64,000 bases of DNA from assembly GCA_020445785.1 (NCBI GenBank), contig JAGRFZ010000028.1, forward strand, positions 1,524 through 65,523. The letters run 5' to 3'. The notes under the pieces were generated by a model. The model was not told the DNA's origin. It saw only the letters and a list, made by a program, of their open reading frames with translations, and ran no database searches. Source of the DNA: Rhodocyclaceae bacterium (GTDB lineage: Bacteria > Pseudomonadota > Gammaproteobacteria > Burkholderiales > Rhodocyclaceae). Numbering within the stretch: the stretch's first letter is position 1; each line of letters begins with the position of its first letter. The position numbers were made by a program, and so were the translations under genes. Positions 27,429 through 37,790 of this stretch are shown here, in pieces.

Positions 27429-29486
27429 ATGCCTGACGCGGCCCGCGGCGCCCGAGGCTGGGGTGGCATCGGCCCCCAGTTGGCGGCGCGGCTGGCCAAG
27501 CTCGACATCCGTGGGCCGCTCGATCTGCTGCTGCACCTGCCGCTGCGCTACGAGGACGAGACGCGGCTGACGCCGGTTGCGCAGACGCACGATGGCGAAA
27601 GCACGCAGTGCGAATTGACGGTGCGGTCGAGCGAGATCGTCGCCAGGCCACGGCGGCAACTGGTGGCACGCGCGGCGGACGATTCCGGCGAACTGGTGCT
27701 GCGCTTCCTGAACTTCTATCCGCAGCTTCAGAAACAGTTGTTGCCGGGTACCCGCGTGCGGGTTTTCGGCGAGCCCCGTCGTGGCTTCTTCGGCACCGAG
27801 ATGGTCCATCCCCGCTTGCGGGTGGTTTCGGCCGACGAGCCCTTGCCACAGGCGCTGACCCCGGTCTATCCGACCACCGCGGGCCTGGCCCAGTCGGCCC
27901 TGCGCAAGCTCGTCGATGCCGAACTTCGGCGCCGTCCGCTGCAGGATCCTCTGCCGGCGCAGCTACGCCAGCGGCTCGGGCTGATGGACCTGGCAGAGGC
28001 GATCGATATTCTTCACCACCCGCCACCCGGTGTCGCGCCGGAGTCGCTGGAGGCGCGTGACCACCCGGCCTGGCGGCGGGTCAAGTTCGACGAATTGCTG
28101 GCTCAGCAGGTGTCCCTGCGACGTGCCTACGCGGCGCGCCGGTCGCGGCGGTCGCACCGCTTGGAACCCGACGCCAGCCTGACCGATCGCCTGCTCGGGG
28201 TGCTCGGCTTTTCTCTGACCGGCGCCCAGCGCAGGGCCTGGCGCGAGATTGCCGACGACATGGCGGGCGCGCACCCGATGCAGCGCCTGCTGCAGGGCGA
28301 CGTCGGCAGCGGCAAGACCGTGGTCGCGGCACTGGCCATGCTGCAGGCCGCCGAGGCCGGCTTCCAGTCGGCCCTGATGGCGCCGACGGAGATCCTCGCC
28401 GAGCAGCACCATCGCAAGATCGCCCAGTGGCTGGCCGCGCTCGGGCTCGAAGTGGTGTGGCTGTCCGGTGGCCAGAAGAAGCGCCAGCGCACGCAGATGC
28501 TGGCGAGGCTGGCGGCGGGCGAGGCGAGTTTCGCGGTCGGTACGCACGCGCTGATCGAGGAGATGGTGGCCTTTCCTCGGCTTGGACTGGCCGTGGTGGA
28601 CGAGCAGCACCGCTTCGGCGTGCGCCAGCGCCTGTCGCTGCGCGAGAAGGGGGAGGCGGGCACCAGCCCCCATATGCTGATGATGTCGGCGACGCCGATT
28701 CCGCGCACCTTGGCGATGAGCTTCTACGCCGATCTCGACGTCTCGGTGCTCGACGAACTGCCGCCGGGGCGCACGCCGGTGGTGACCAAGCTGGTGGCCG
28801 ACACGCGCCGGAACGAGGTCGTCGGCCGGGTGCGTGACGCGTGCCTGCAGGGGCGCCAGGCCTATTGGGTGTGTCCGCTGATCGAGGAGTCGGAGGCGCT
28901 AGAACTGCAGACCGCGGTCGATACCCACCAACACTTGTGCGAGGCCTTGCCGGAACTCTCGGTGGGGCTGCTGCACGGGCGCATGCGGGGAGATGAAAAG
29001 GCCGAGACGATGACGGCCTTCGCCTGCGGCGAGATCGACCTGCTGGTGGCGACGACGGTGATCGAGGTCGGTGTCGACGTGGCCAATGCCAGCCTGATGG
29101 TGATCGAACACGCCGAGCGCTTCGGCCTGGCCCAATTGCACCAGTTGCGAGGCCGGGTCGGTCGCGGCAGCGACGACTCGGTCTGTATCCTGATGTACGC
29201 GCGACCGTTGTCGGCCAACGGTCGGGCGCGATTGAAGGTGATCTTCGAGAACCGGGACGGCTTCGCGATCGCGCGTGAGGACCTGCGCCTGCGGGGGCCC
29301 GGCGAGTTCGTCGGTGCGCGCCAGAGCGGCCTGCCGCTATTGCGCTTTGCCGATCTCGAGCGCGATGTCGAACTGATCGAATTGGCGCGGGACGAGGCGC
29401 GTCGGCTGATCGCCGACAGCCCGGCGGCGGCCGACGCCCTGTTGGCGACCTGGTTCTCCGGGCGGGAAGGTCTGCTCGGCGCCTGA
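27429..29486 (+). CDS. recG: ATP-dependent DNA helicase RecG
   Basis: 685 residues, close to the usual RecG length. An N-terminal wedge domain (about residues 10-180) is followed by the SF2 helicase core: Walker A LLQGDVGSGKTVVAALAML near residue 290, DEQH box AVVDEQHRFGVRQRL, MSATPIPRTLAMSFYADLDV (motif III-IV), TTVIEVGVDVANASLMVIEH (motif V) and HQLRGRVGRGSDDSVCILMY (motif VI). RecG reverses stalled forks and processes recombination and R-loop structures. The start at 27429 is the first in-frame ATG, 12 bp after ridA. A hairpin with a T-run follows at 29526. Confidence 0.96.
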   Translation: MPDAARGARGWGGIGPQLAARLAKLDIRGPLDLLLHLPLRYEDETRLTPVAQTHDGESTQCELTVRSSEIVARPRRQLVARAADDSGELVLRFLNFYPQLQKQLLPGTRVRVFGEPRRGFFGTEMVHPRLRVVSADEPLPQALTPVYPTTAGLAQSALRKLVDAELRRRPLQDPLPAQLRQRLGLMDLAEAIDILHHPPPGVAPESLEARDHPAWRRVKFDELLAQQVSLRRAYAARRSRRSHRLEPDASLTDRLLGVLGFSLTGAQRRAWREIADDMAGAHPMQRLLQGDVGSGKTVVAALAMLQAAEAGFQSALMAPTEILAEQHHRKIAQWLAALGLEVVWLSGGQKKRQRTQMLARLAAGEASFAVGTHALIEEMVAFPRLGLAVVDEQHRFGVRQRLSLREKGEAGTSPHMLMMSATPIPRTLAMSFYADLDVSVLDELPPGRTPVVTKLVADTRRNEVVGRVRDACLQGRQAYWVCPLIEESEALELQTAVDTHQHLCEALPELSVGLLHGRMRGDEKAETMTAFACGEIDLLVATTVIEVGVDVANASLMVIEHAERFGLAQLHQLRGRVGRGSDDSVCILMYARPLSANGRARLKVIFENRDGFAIAREDLRLRGPGEFVGARQSGLPLLRFADLERDVELIELARDEARRLIADSPAAADALLATWFSGREGLLGA

Positions 29487-29525
29487 GCCCCGACCGTCGC
29501 CGGCCACGGGCCGTTCGGCGCAGAG

Positions 29526-29546
29526 CGTGGCGGCGTCGCCACGTTT
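29526..29546 (+). terminator. Candidate rho-independent terminator after recG
   Basis: CGTGGCG (29526-29532), GCGT loop, CGCCACG (29537-29543), then TTT. A 7-bp perfect GC-rich stem with a tetraloop, 39 bp past the recG stop. Confidence 0.5.
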
Positions 29547-29630
29547 GCGGTCGCGGTAACAATTCGTGGCGTGGCTTCGTGGTAGCTTTTGCGGCCGAGG
29601 CCTCATCCATCTGGAATCGATTCCAAAGTC

Positions 29631-31112
29631 ATGCTGTTTTGCATCAGACGGCTCCGACCGGTTGGCCCCCGCCGGTCGCTGACGGGCCTGTTGGGAGGGC
29701 TGGTGTGCCTGCTTGCGCTGCCCTCGCTGGCCGCCGTTCCGGCGCCGGTGTCCGATGAGTTGTCCAAGGTCGGCATCGCCGAGGATGCGGTGGCGATCTG
29801 GGTGGGCAAGGTCGGCGAACGTGTCCCCGAAATCGCCCACAATGCCGACGCGGCGATGAATCCGGCCTCGGTGATGAAGCTGGTGACCACCTTCGCTGCC
29901 TTCGACGTGCTCGGTCCGACCCATACCTGGAAGACCCGGGTGTTTGCCGATCAGGCGCCCAAGGACGGCATTCTCGACGGCAATCTCTATCTCGTCGGCG
30001 AGGGGGATCCCGCGCTGACCCTCGAGCGCCTGTGGCGTCTGCTGCGAGGGCTGCGGCAGAAGGGCGTGACCGAGATCCAGGGCAATGTCGTGATGGATCG
30101 CAGCGCCTGGCGCCTGCCGCCGTTCGATGCCTGGGCCTTCGACGGCAAGGGGAACCGCCCGTACAACATCGGGCCGGATCCGCTGATGATCAATTTTGCC
30201 GCGCTGCGCCTACGCTTCGTGCCGACGCCGGCGGGCGGGCCACCGCGGCTGACGATCGACCCGCCGCTCGACGGGGTGGCCGTGGTGTCGGCGCTCGAAG
30301 CGTCGCCAGGCGGCTGCGGCGAGTGGGACGAGCGCCTCGATGTCGAATTGATCGCACCGGGCAATCGCTCCGTGATCCGGGTCGGCGGCGAATGGCGTGA
30401 CGCCTGCGGTGAGCGCGAGTGGTACGTGGCACCGATGCCACCGGACGAGTATTCACGGCTTGCCGTGGCCGGGATGTGGAAGGAACTGGGCGGGCGCCTG
30501 ACCGGCCGCGTCTTCGACGGGGTGACGCCGGCCGAGGCGGTACCGCTGGCGATGGACCGCTCGCCGACCCTGGCGGAGATCGCGCGGGACATGAACAAGT
30601 GGTCCAACAACGTACAGGCGCGCCACCTGATGGCGACCCTGGGCGCCGGCGCCGGGGGCGTACCGGACAGCGTTCGCGCTGGCGCCCGGGTGCTGGCCGA
30701 GCGCTTGGCGCTGGCCGGTGTCGACACCGGGGCACTGGTGGTCGAGAACGGCGCCGGGCTGTCGCGCGTCGAGTCGATCAGTGCTCGCGCCCTCGGGCAG
30801 ATGCTGGACGTGGCCTTCTCCCGCCCGTGGATGCCGGAATTCGTCGCCTCGCTGGCCCTGGTCGGCTTCGACGGCACTGCGCGAAACCGTCTCGGCGACA
30901 GCCCGGCGCGCGGCTACGCCCACGTCAAGACGGGCTCCATCAACGGCGCCAAGGCGATCGCCGGCTACGTGCTCGACCGCCATGGCGTGCGCCACGTGGT
31001 CGCGATGCTGGTCAACGACCCCTCGTCCTGGGCCAGCCGCGCCGCCCAGGACGCCTTGCTCGAGTGGGTCTGGTACGGGGCGGTCGACGCGCCGGCGGTC
31101 GGGGGACTCTGA
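29631..31112 (+). CDS. dacB: D-alanyl-D-alanine carboxypeptidase/endopeptidase (PBP4 type)
   Basis: 493 residues, typical PBP4 length. A signal peptide (SLTGLLGGLVCLLALPSLAA) leads to the penicillin-binding core with SxxK motif MNPASVMKLVTTFAAFDVLG, a long inserted domain, SxN in DMNKWSNNVQARHLMATLG, and KTG in GYAHVKTGSINGAKAIAGYV. DacB trims D-Ala from pentapeptides and cuts cross-bridges in the periplasm. The ATG at 29631 starts the signal peptide; TTG at 29589 is an alternative. It is preceded by a recG terminator-like hairpin and followed by ubiC. Confidence 0.93.
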   Translation: MLFCIRRLRPVGPRRSLTGLLGGLVCLLALPSLAAVPAPVSDELSKVGIAEDAVAIWVGKVGERVPEIAHNADAAMNPASVMKLVTTFAAFDVLGPTHTWKTRVFADQAPKDGILDGNLYLVGEGDPALTLERLWRLLRGLRQKGVTEIQGNVVMDRSAWRLPPFDAWAFDGKGNRPYNIGPDPLMINFAALRLRFVPTPAGGPPRLTIDPPLDGVAVVSALEASPGGCGEWDERLDVELIAPGNRSVIRVGGEWRDACGEREWYVAPMPPDEYSRLAVAGMWKELGGRLTGRVFDGVTPAEAVPLAMDRSPTLAEIARDMNKWSNNVQARHLMATLGAGAGGVPDSVRAGARVLAERLALAGVDTGALVVENGAGLSRVESISARALGQMLDVAFSRPWMPEFVASLALVGFDGTARNRLGDSPARGYAHVKTGSINGAKAIAGYVLDRHGVRHVVAMLVNDPSSWASRAAQDALLEWVWYGAVDAPAVGGL

Positions 31113-31150
31113 GCGGGTATCATGCGCGGCGAACCGCCCCGCAGGATTCC

Positions 31151-31696
31151 ATGAAGACCCGCCTCGAACGAGAAACCTGGCTTCGCCGCCCACCGCGCAG
31201 CGCCACCGTTGCCGGACTGCGGCCATGGCTGCTCGACCAGGGTTCGCTGACCGCGCGCATCCGCAGCCGGTGTCGCGAACTGCGGGTGGCGGTCTTGGCC
31301 CAGCGTCTGGCCCCGCCGCACCGCGACGAGGCCCGCCTGCTCGGCTTGCGGCGGGGTGAGTTGGCCTGGTTGCGGGAAGTGCTGCTGGTCGCGGACGGCC
31401 GTGCCGTGGTCTATGCACGATCGGTCTTGCCGCGCCACAACCTACGCGGCGGCTGGCGTCTGTTCGCCGATATCGGCAGCCGGCCATTGGGGGCTGCATT
31501 GTTCGCGGATCCGAGGATTCGGCGCGCGCCGCTGCGGGTGCGGAAGCTCGACCGACGCGATGCGCGGCTGACCAGGGCCACGCTTGCCGGTGTTCCGATC
31601 GGAAACGCGCTTTGGGCGCGTCGATCGGTGTTTCGGCGAAGGGGGCGGGCGCTGCTGGTGTGCGAGGTGTTCCTGCCGACGATTCTGAGCCTGTAA
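31151..31696 (+). CDS. ubiC: Chorismate lyase
   Basis: 181 residues. The protein has the chorismate pyruvate-lyase fold pattern: [20 protein letters not shown], then [20 protein letters not shown] and [20 protein letters not shown], ending [16 protein letters not shown]. It removes pyruvate from chorismate to give 4-hydroxybenzoate, the first committed step of ubiquinone ring synthesis. The ATG at 31151 sets the normal N-terminus. ubiA follows 59 bp downstream on the same strand. Confidence 0.92.
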   Translation: MKTRLERETWLRRPPRSATVAGLRPWLLDQGSLTARIRSRCRELRVAVLAQRLAPPHRDEARLLGLRRGELAWLREVLLVADGRAVVYARSVLPRHNLRGGWRLFADIGSRPLGAALFADPRIRRAPLRVRKLDRRDARLTRATLAGVPIGNALWARRSVFRRRGRALLVCEVFLPTILSL

Positions 31697-31755
31697 GATG
31701 GCACCGCGATCCCCGGTCTGCCCGAAGGCCACGGCAGCCATCCCGACGGTCACGC

Positions 31756-32634
31756 ATGACGACGATATCCGAACGACTCTCTCTCTACGAAAGGCTGATG
31801 CGGCTGGACAAGCCGATCGGCATCCTGCTGTTGCTGTGGCCGACCCTGTGGGGTCTGTGGGTGGCCGGTATGGGCCGGCCGTCGGCCTTCGTGGTGTGGA
31901 TATTCGTACTGGGCACGGTGTTGATGCGCTCGGCCGGCTGCGTCATCAACGACTATGCGGACCGCGAATTCGACGGCCATGTCGAACGTACCCGCAACCG
32001 CCCGCTGGCCACCGGTGAGGTCGGCACCCAGGAGGCCCTGATTCTCGCCGCGGGCCTTGCGCTGGCGGCCTTCGTGCTGATCCTGCCACTCGACCGGATG
32101 GTGATCTGGCTGTCGCTGCCGGCCTTGTTCCTGGCGGCCAGCTATCCGTTCACGAAGCGCTTTCTGGCGATTCCGCAGGCCTACCTCGGCATCGCCTTCG
32201 GCTTCGGCATCCCGATGGCATTTGCCGCCCTGCAGCAGCAACTGCCGCCGATCGCCTGGGTGATGGTGCTGGCCAATGTGTTCTGGGCCGTGGCCTACGA
32301 TACCGAGTATGCGATGGTGGACCGCCCCGACGACCTCAAGATCGGCATCCGGACCTCGGCGATCACCTTCGGCCGTTTCGACGTGGCGGCGGTCATGACC
32401 TGCTACCTGACCGCGCTCGGGCTGATGGCCTGGGTCGGCGTCGTCGCCGGGCGCGGCTGGATCTACCAGCTCGGACTGGCGGTTGCGCTGGGGATCGCGA
32501 TCCACCACTACACCTTGATCCGCGACCGCGACCGGGCGCGCTGCTTCAAGGCCTTCCTCCACAACAACTGGCTCGGTGGCGCGATTTTCGTCGGGCTGGC
32601 GCTGGACTATCTGTTCCATCCGGTCGGCGCCTGA
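31756..32634 (+). CDS. ubiA: 4-hydroxybenzoate octaprenyltransferase
   Basis: 292 residues with several transmembrane helices. The two Asp-rich prenyl-diphosphate/Mg motifs of UbiA are present: [20 protein letters not shown] and [40 protein letters not shown] is the usual N-terminus. It attaches the polyprenyl tail to 4-hydroxybenzoate in the inner membrane. It follows ubiC; pyrF lies just downstream. Confidence 0.96.
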   Translation: MTTISERLSLYERLMRLDKPIGILLLLWPTLWGLWVAGMGRPSAFVVWIFVLGTVLMRSAGCVINDYADREFDGHVERTRNRPLATGEVGTQEALILAAGLALAAFVLILPLDRMVIWLSLPALFLAASYPFTKRFLAIPQAYLGIAFGFGIPMAFAALQQQLPPIAWVMVLANVFWAVAYDTEYAMVDRPDDLKIGIRTSAITFGRFDVAAVMTCYLTALGLMAWVGVVAGRGWIYQLGLAVALGIAIHHYTLIRDRDRARCFKAFLHNNWLGGAIFVGLALDYLFHPVGA

Positions 32635-32678
32635 CGCACGGCCGCCATCGACCGGAACCCGCCGAGGAGCGAGTGCTC

Positions 32679-33494
32679 ATGCGCTTCACCGATGCCATTC
32701 ATGCGCGCTGGACGCGTAACGACACCCTGCTGTGTGTCGGTCTCGACCCCGATCCGGCCCGGCTGCCCGCTGCCATCCGCGATCAACCGGACGCGATCCT
32801 GCACTTCTGCCGTGAAATCGTCGATGCCACCGCCGACCTGGCATGCGCATTCAAGCCCCAGATCGCCTACTTCGCTGCGCACCGGGCGGAAGAACAGCTC
32901 GAGGCCTTGATCGCCCACATCCATCGGCGCCATCCCGGAGTCCCGGTGATCCTCGATGCCAAACGCGGCGATATCGGCAGCACCGCCGAGCAGTACGCGA
33001 TCGAGGCCTTTCAGCGGTTCGGCGCCGATGCCCTGACCGTCAACCCATACATGGGGCACGATTCCGTCGAGCCGTATCTGGCTTGGCCCGACAAAGGCGT
33101 GATCCTGCTGTGCCGGACGTCGAATCCGGGCGGCAGCGACCTGCAGTTCCTCGAATCCGGTGGCGAGCGGGTGTTCGAACGGGTGGCTCGGCTGGCGCTC
33201 GAGTGGAACCGCAATGGGCAACTGGCGCTGGTGGTCGGCGCGACCTTTCCCGAAGAGATCGCGCGGGTACGCCGCATCGTCGGCGACATGCCGCTGTTGG
33301 TGCCGGGTGTGGGTGCCCAGGGTGGGGACGTAAAAGCGACCGTGACCGCGGGGTGCACGGCGGCGGGGGGCGGGCTGATGATCAATTCGTCCCGCGCCAT
33401 CCTCTATGCCGGCAGTGGCGCCGACTTTGCGAGTGCGGCCCGCGCAGCGGCACAGGCCACCCGCGACGAGATCAACCGCTGGCGTCGTGCCTGA
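32679..33494 (+). CDS. pyrF: Orotidine 5'-phosphate decarboxylase (type 2)
   Basis: 271 residues, longer than the short E. coli-type Pyr[41 protein letters not shown], the catalytic [20 protein letters not shown] and [20 protein letters not shown] are standard for type-2 OMP decarboxylase. It converts OMP to UMP. ATG at 32679 is preferred because GAGGAGC at 32664 has good spacing (GTG at 32673 is too close). The 3' end overlaps by 23 bp the convergent metalloprotease gene. Confidence 0.95.
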   Translation: MRFTDAIHARWTRNDTLLCVGLDPDPARLPAAIRDQPDAILHFCREIVDATADLACAFKPQIAYFAAHRAEEQLEALIAHIHRRHPGVPVILDAKRGDIGSTAEQYAIEAFQRFGADALTVNPYMGHDSVEPYLAWPDKGVILLCRTSNPGGSDLQFLESGGERVFERVARLALEWNRNGQLALVVGATFPEEIARVRRIVGDMPLLVPGVGAQGGDVKATVTAGCTAAGGGLMINSSRAILYAGSGADFASAARAAAQATRDEINRWRRA

Positions 33495-34416
33495 GCGCCC
33501 GCGGCGCACGGCGTCTGGCGGTCGCGCCGATCACTCCGAGCCCGGCCAACAGCATCGCGACGCTGCTGCTTTCGGGTACCGCGCTCGCCGGCGCGATTTC
33601 CCAGCCGACATCCGACAAGGCGGCCCAGTCGAGGTCGGTGTACGCCTTTCGGCTGCCTGCCTGAATGCTGGGGTCGAGCGCGGCTTCGACCAGCGCCCCG
33701 TCGGCAAACGACAGCGTGCCTTCCGCCCAGTGGCCTGCGCCGGGCGCCAGGGGGACGCCGGCCTGGGGGCTGCCCAGGGCATCCGCGTAGGCGCCCAGCG
33801 AGGCACTGCCCTCGAAACCGGCGGGACCCACCTGGGCGAACCACGATCCGGACGTGCCGACGCCGAGCACATGGCCGAGTTCGTGCACCGCAATCGAATA
33901 GAAGTCGATGCCGGAAAAGGGTTCGAGGCTCGACGGATCGTCGTCCACGTACCAGGAGGTCGTGGAATCGAACGCAATGCTGCCCCCCCAGGGCGCGAAG
34001 TCGGTCGTGCCGACGCCGGACTCGCCGCGGTCGAGCACGCTGCCGGCCGCTCCGCCCGGGCCGCTGATGCCGAGCGTGCTGGTGCCGAATCCATCCAACT
34101 CCGAGGCGCCGACGTAGATCCTGAGACTATCGGCAGCGATATTCTGGTCGGTCTGGGTCACGCCGGGCAGATTGGCGCCGCTCGAGCCGGCGCCCGGATC
34201 GAAGAAGCTGATGCTGCTGTAGAACGCGGCGTCCAGCGAATCACCGATGCGCTGGCCGAACTCGTTGGCGACGTAGTCGAGAATCGCGCGCTGACCGCTA
34301 TTCAGGCGGACGGCCCCATCGTCGAAGCTGTAGTCGAATTCGATCGTGATGGCGTGGGCCGAAGCGCTCGCCAACGCGAAGACCAAGCCGGCGGCACCGC
34401 ACTTGCATTTGATCAT
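33472..34416 (-). CDS. PEP-CTERM metalloprotease-like protein (zincin motif, third His absent)
   Basis: 314 residues. A signal peptide ([20 protein letters not shown] then HA) precedes a domain with an Asp-rich front and the zinc motif [19 protein letters not shown]. HExxH is intact, but the third ligand position of HExxHxxGxxH (residue 11) is Thr. A later [12 protein letters not shown] could supply a His. The C-terminus [20 protein letters not shown] plus ARRR is a PEP-CTERM sorting signal. It resembles a PEP-CTERM metallopeptidase family I recall with HExGHxLGxGTS. The start at 34416 begins the signal peptide. Probably exported and sorted by XrtB. Confidence 0.85.
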   Translation of the reverse strand: MIKCKCGAAGLVFALASASAHAITIEFDYSFDDGAVRLNSGQRAILDYVANEFGQRIGDSLDAAFYSSISFFDPGAGSSGANLPGVTQTDQNIAADSLRIYVGASELDGFGTSTLGISGPGGAAGSVLDRGESGVGTTDFAPWGGSIAFDSTTSWYVDDDPSSLEPFSGIDFYSIAVHELGHVLGVGTSGSWFAQVGPAGFEGSASLGAYADALGSPQAGVPLAPGAGHWAEGTLSFADGALVEAALDPSIQAGSRKAYTDLDWAALSDVGWEIAPASAVPESSSVAMLLAGLGVIGATARRRAPRALRHDASG

Positions 34417-34615
34417 GCATCCTCCGTGGGTTCGATCGGCCACTGCGCCAACGGTGACAGCGGCCATGCGTTCAGGATATCGATTGAACCGCAAGTGGGG
34501 CACGGGAGGAACCCATCGACAGGATTGCTTACGCTTTCGTCACGACCTCGGCGATCGCGACGAATGCGGCATTCCGGGCTAGGATTACGGCTGCCTGGCA
34601 ATTGGCGGAGCAGCC

Positions 34616-36103
34616 GTGCAATACAGCGATCTGAGGGATTTCATCGGCCAACTCGAGGCCCTCGGCGAACTCAAGCGCATCGTCGAGCCGGTCGATACGC
34701 ATCTCGAAATGACGGAGATCGCCGATCGGGTGCTGCGCGCCGGCGGTCCGGCCTTGCTGTTCGAGCGGCCGACATCGCGTGGTCGCCCGGCCCGCATGCC
34801 GGTGCTGGCCAACTTGTTCGGTACCCCCGAACGGGTGGCGATGGGGATGGGCGCGGATCCGGCCGGTGGCTGGCAGGCGCCACTGCGCGAGATCGGCCGG
34901 GTGCTGTCTCAGCTCAAGGAGCCCGAGCCGCCCCAGGGCCTGCGCGATGCCTGGGAAAAGTTGCCGATGCTGCGCCAGGTCATGCACATGAACCCCAAGA
35001 CGGTCACTCGCGCGCCATGCCAGCAGGTCGTGCACGAAGGCGACGAGGTCGATCTCGACGGCCTGCCGATCCAGCACTGCTGGCCGGGGGATGTGGCCCC
35101 GCTGATCACCTGGGGTCTGGTGGTCACTCGGGGACCCGGCCGCAAGCGGCAGAACCTGGGCATCTATCGCCAACAGGTGATCGGACGCAATCGCCTGATC
35201 ATGCGTTGGCTTGCCCACCGGGGCGGTGCCCTCGATTTCCGCGAGCATTGCCGTGCGCGACCGGACGAGCCGTTTGCGGTCGCGGTCGTGCTGGGCTGCG
35301 ATCCGGCGACCATCCTCGGTGCCGTGACGCCGGTGCCCGACAGCCTGTCCGAGTATCAGTTCGCCGGGCTGCTGCGCGGCGGCAGGACCGAACTGGTGGG
35401 GTGTCTCGGTTCCGATCTGCAGGTGCCGGCGCGCGCAGAGATCGTACTCGAAGGCGTGATCGTGCCGGGCGACGATGCCCTCGAAGGACCCTATGGAGAC
35501 CACACCGGCTACTACAACGAACAGGCGCGCTTCCCGGTGTTCACGGTGCAGCGTGTGACGATGCGCGAGTCACCCGTCTACCACAGCACCTACACGGGCA
35601 AGCCGCCGGACGAACCCGCCGTGCTCGGGGTCGCCCTCAACGAGGTCTTCGTCCCCCTGCTACAGCGGCAGTTTCCCGAGATCGTCGATTTCTACCTGCC
35701 GCCGGAGGGCTGTTCCTACCGCATGGCCGTGGTGTCGATGAAGAAGCAGTATCCCGGGCATGCCAAGCGGGTGATGTTCGGCATCTGGTCGTTCCTGCGT
35801 CAGTTCATGTATACGAAGTTCATCATCGTCGTCGACGACGACGTGGACGTGCGCGACTGGAAGGAGGTGATATGGGCGATCACGACCCGCGTCGATGCGG
35901 CGCGCGACACCACGATCGTGGACAACACGCCGATCGACTACCTGGATTTTGCGAGTCCGGTGGCGGGGCTGGGTGCGAAGATGGGGCTGGACGCCACCAA
36001 CAAGTGGCCGGGCGAGAGCCACCGCGAATGGGGGCGGCCGATCGTCATGGACGCGGCGGTCAAGAGCCGCGTCGACGAGATCTGGAGCCGGCTCGGGCTC
36101 TAA
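34616..36103 (+). CDS. ubiD: 3-octaprenyl-4-hydroxybenzoate carboxy-lyase UbiD
   Basis: 495 residues, normal UbiD length. The protein opens (GTG start) [22 protein letters not shown] in the typical N-terminus and has [40 protein letters not shown] with the catalytic Glu/Arg area, and [20 protein letters not shown]. UbiD decarboxylates the prenylated 4-hydroxybenzoate with prenylated FMN supplied by UbiX, which is not seen in this window. It completes the local ubi gene group (ubiC, ubiA, ubiD), interrupted only by pyrF and a PEP-CTERM gene. Confidence 0.95.
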   Translation: MQYSDLRDFIGQLEALGELKRIVEPVDTHLEMTEIADRVLRAGGPALLFERPTSRGRPARMPVLANLFGTPERVAMGMGADPAGGWQAPLREIGRVLSQLKEPEPPQGLRDAWEKLPMLRQVMHMNPKTVTRAPCQQVVHEGDEVDLDGLPIQHCWPGDVAPLITWGLVVTRGPGRKRQNLGIYRQQVIGRNRLIMRWLAHRGGALDFREHCRARPDEPFAVAVVLGCDPATILGAVTPVPDSLSEYQFAGLLRGGRTELVGCLGSDLQVPARAEIVLEGVIVPGDDALEGPYGDHTGYYNEQARFPVFTVQRVTMRESPVYHSTYTGKPPDEPAVLGVALNEVFVPLLQRQFPEIVDFYLPPEGCSYRMAVVSMKKQYPGHAKRVMFGIWSFLRQFMYTKFIIVVDDDVDVRDWKEVIWAITTRVDAARDTTIVDNTPIDYLDFASPVAGLGAKMGLDATNKWPGESHREWGRPIVMDAAVKSRVDEIWSRLGL

Positions 36104-36173
36104 GGGGCATGCGCGACGTCCGCCCACAGCCAGCCAGGGCGATGCCGGTCCGTTCGGCGTCACACCGCCCCGG

Positions 36174-37250
36174 ATGGATCGGACAGTGAGCGCATCCGCG
36201 GGCGACCTGGCGTTCCAATTCGCCAGCGACAACACTGCCGGTGCCTGCCCGGAGGCCCTCTCTGCGCTGATCGACGTGAACGCCGGTTGGCTGCCGTCCT
36301 ACGGCGCCGATGAGCTAACCCATCGGGTCTGCGATCGCCTGCGCGAGGTATTCGAGCGCGACTGCGACGTCTATTTCGTGTTCAACGGAACCGCCGCCAA
36401 TGCCCTGTCGTTGGCCGCCCTGTGCCGCTCCTACCACAGCGTGATCTGTGCCGACTGCGCGCATGTGGAAACCGACGAGTGCGGTGCGCCGGAGTTCTTT
36501 TCCAACGGCACCAAGCTGCTGCGCGCAGCGACCACCCAGGGCAAGCTTTCGCCGGCCGAAGTCGGACGCTTGGTGACCCTGCGTTCGGACATCCACTATC
36601 CACGTCCAAGGGTGGTGTCGGTCACCCAGGCCAGCGAACTCGGCACCGTCTACTCGGCGGACGAATTGACGGCGATCTCCCGGGCTGCGCATGCGGCCGG
36701 CCTCCACCTGCACATGGACGGGGCGCGCTTCGCCAACGCGGTGGCGGCCGGCGGCTGGCGCCCGGCGGACCTGAGCTGGCGTGCCGGTGTCGATGTGCTG
36801 TGCCTCGGCGGCACCAAGATGGGTCTGCCACTGGGCGAGGCCGTGGTCTTCTTCGATCGCGAACTGTCCCGCGAATTCGCGTGGCGCTGCAAGCAGGCCG
36901 GCCAGCTTGCCTCGAAGATGCGATTCCTGGCCGCTCCCTGGCTCGGCATGCTCGAGGACGATGTCTGGCTGACGCGGGCCGACCATGCCAATCGGATGGC
37001 CCGCCGTTTGGCCGCCGGCCTCACCGGACTACCCGGCGTGACCCTCCATGTGCCGTGCGAGGCCAACGGCGTATTTGTAAATTTGCCGACAGGGGTCGCG
37101 AACCATTTGCGTGCCGCGGGCGTCCATTTCTATACCTTCATCGGCGGTGCCGCGCGCTTCATGTGTTCGTGGGCTACCGAGAAAGATGCGGTCGACCGGC
37201 TCGTGGCGCTGGCGGCCGGTGCGTTCGAACCCGAGAGGAAATTGAGATGA
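36174..37250 (+). CDS. Low-specificity L-threonine aldolase
   Basis: 358 residues of the beta-eliminating-lyase fold. FQFASDNTAGACPEALSALI is the N-terminal signature, HVETDECGAPEFFSNGTKLL lies in the middle and the PLP Lys is in DVLCLGGTKMGLPLGEAVVF. HMDGARFANAVA holds the cofactor-binding Asp. It cleaves L-threonine (and allo-threonine) to glycine and acetaldehyde. ATG at 36174 or GTG at 36186 could start. The next gene overlaps its stop by 4 bp (ATGA), so the two form an operon. Confidence 0.9.
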   Translation: MDRTVSASAGDLAFQFASDNTAGACPEALSALIDVNAGWLPSYGADELTHRVCDRLREVFERDCDVYFVFNGTAANALSLAALCRSYHSVICADCAHVETDECGAPEFFSNGTKLLRAATTQGKLSPAEVGRLVTLRSDIHYPRPRVVSVTQASELGTVYSADELTAISRAAHAAGLHLHMDGARFANAVAAGGWRPADLSWRAGVDVLCLGGTKMGLPLGEAVVFFDRELSREFAWRCKQAGQLASKMRFLAAPWLGMLEDDVWLTRADHANRMARRLAAGLTGLPGVTLHVPCEANGVFVNLPTGVANHLRAAGVHFYTFIGGAARFMCSWATEKDAVDRLVALAAGAFEPERKLR

Positions 37251-37669
37251 GTGAGCCCGAAGTCATGCCAGCCCGCGAACTGGCCGCAACCACGGCACCG
37301 GACGGCATGGTGACCCTGACCCACATCATCTACGGCCTTCATGCGGTGGCCGTGGTGGTCGGCGTGACCAGTGGCGCGGCGACCGTGCTCGGCAGCTTCG
37401 TCGGCGGCTTGCCGTCGATCGTCGCCGTGATCCTGAACTACGTGAAGCGTTCGGACGTGCGCGGCACTTGGCTGGACAGCCACTTCAGCTGGCAGATCCG
37501 CACCTTCTGGTACGCCGCCGCATGGATTGTCGCCTTCTACGTGTTGTTCTTCACCTTCGTCGGCATTCCGCTGGCCCTCGTGGTGGGCATCGCGGCGACC
37601 TTGTGGGTGATCTATCGGGTTGCCCGCGGCTGGATCGCCCTGAACAATCGGCGCACGTTGCCGTACTGA
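37247..37669 (+). CDS. Small DUF4870-like membrane protein
   Basis: 140 residues with three membrane helices: THIIYGLHAVAVVVGVTSGA, SIVAVILNYVKRSDVRGTWL (first part) and FWYAAAWIVAFYVLFFTFVG with LALVVGIAATLWVIYRVARG. The WLDSHFSWQIRTFWY segment and the C-terminal RGWIALNNRR are typical of this small membrane-protein group. No catalytic motif. The ATG overlaps the threonine aldolase stop. A strong hairpin follows at 37708. Confidence 0.78.
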   Translation: MSEPEVMPARELAATTAPDGMVTLTHIIYGLHAVAVVVGVTSGAATVLGSFVGGLPSIVAVILNYVKRSDVRGTWLDSHFSWQIRTFWYAAAWIVAFYVLFFTFVGIPLALVVGIAATLWVIYRVARGWIALNNRRTLPY

Positions 37670-37707
37670 AGCCACGCCGGTCGCAGCGCGGATTTCCTTC
37701 CCGCGAG

Positions 37708-37733
37708 GCGGTGGGTGGCTCGCCGCCCACCGC
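37708..37733. terminator. Bidirectional terminator hairpin
   Basis: GCGGTGGG (37708-37715) and CCCACCGC (37726-37733) pair perfectly and are extended by inner pairs (with one G-T wobble) to a roughly 11-bp stem. It lies between the convergent DUF4870-like gene (ends 37669) and the EPS glycosyltransferase (ends 37791). Confidence 0.6.
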
Positions 37734-37790
37734 CCGGACGAAGTTCCCCGGTGCCGACAGGCCTCGGCGGTTGTGCCGCAGCCCGTGGTC

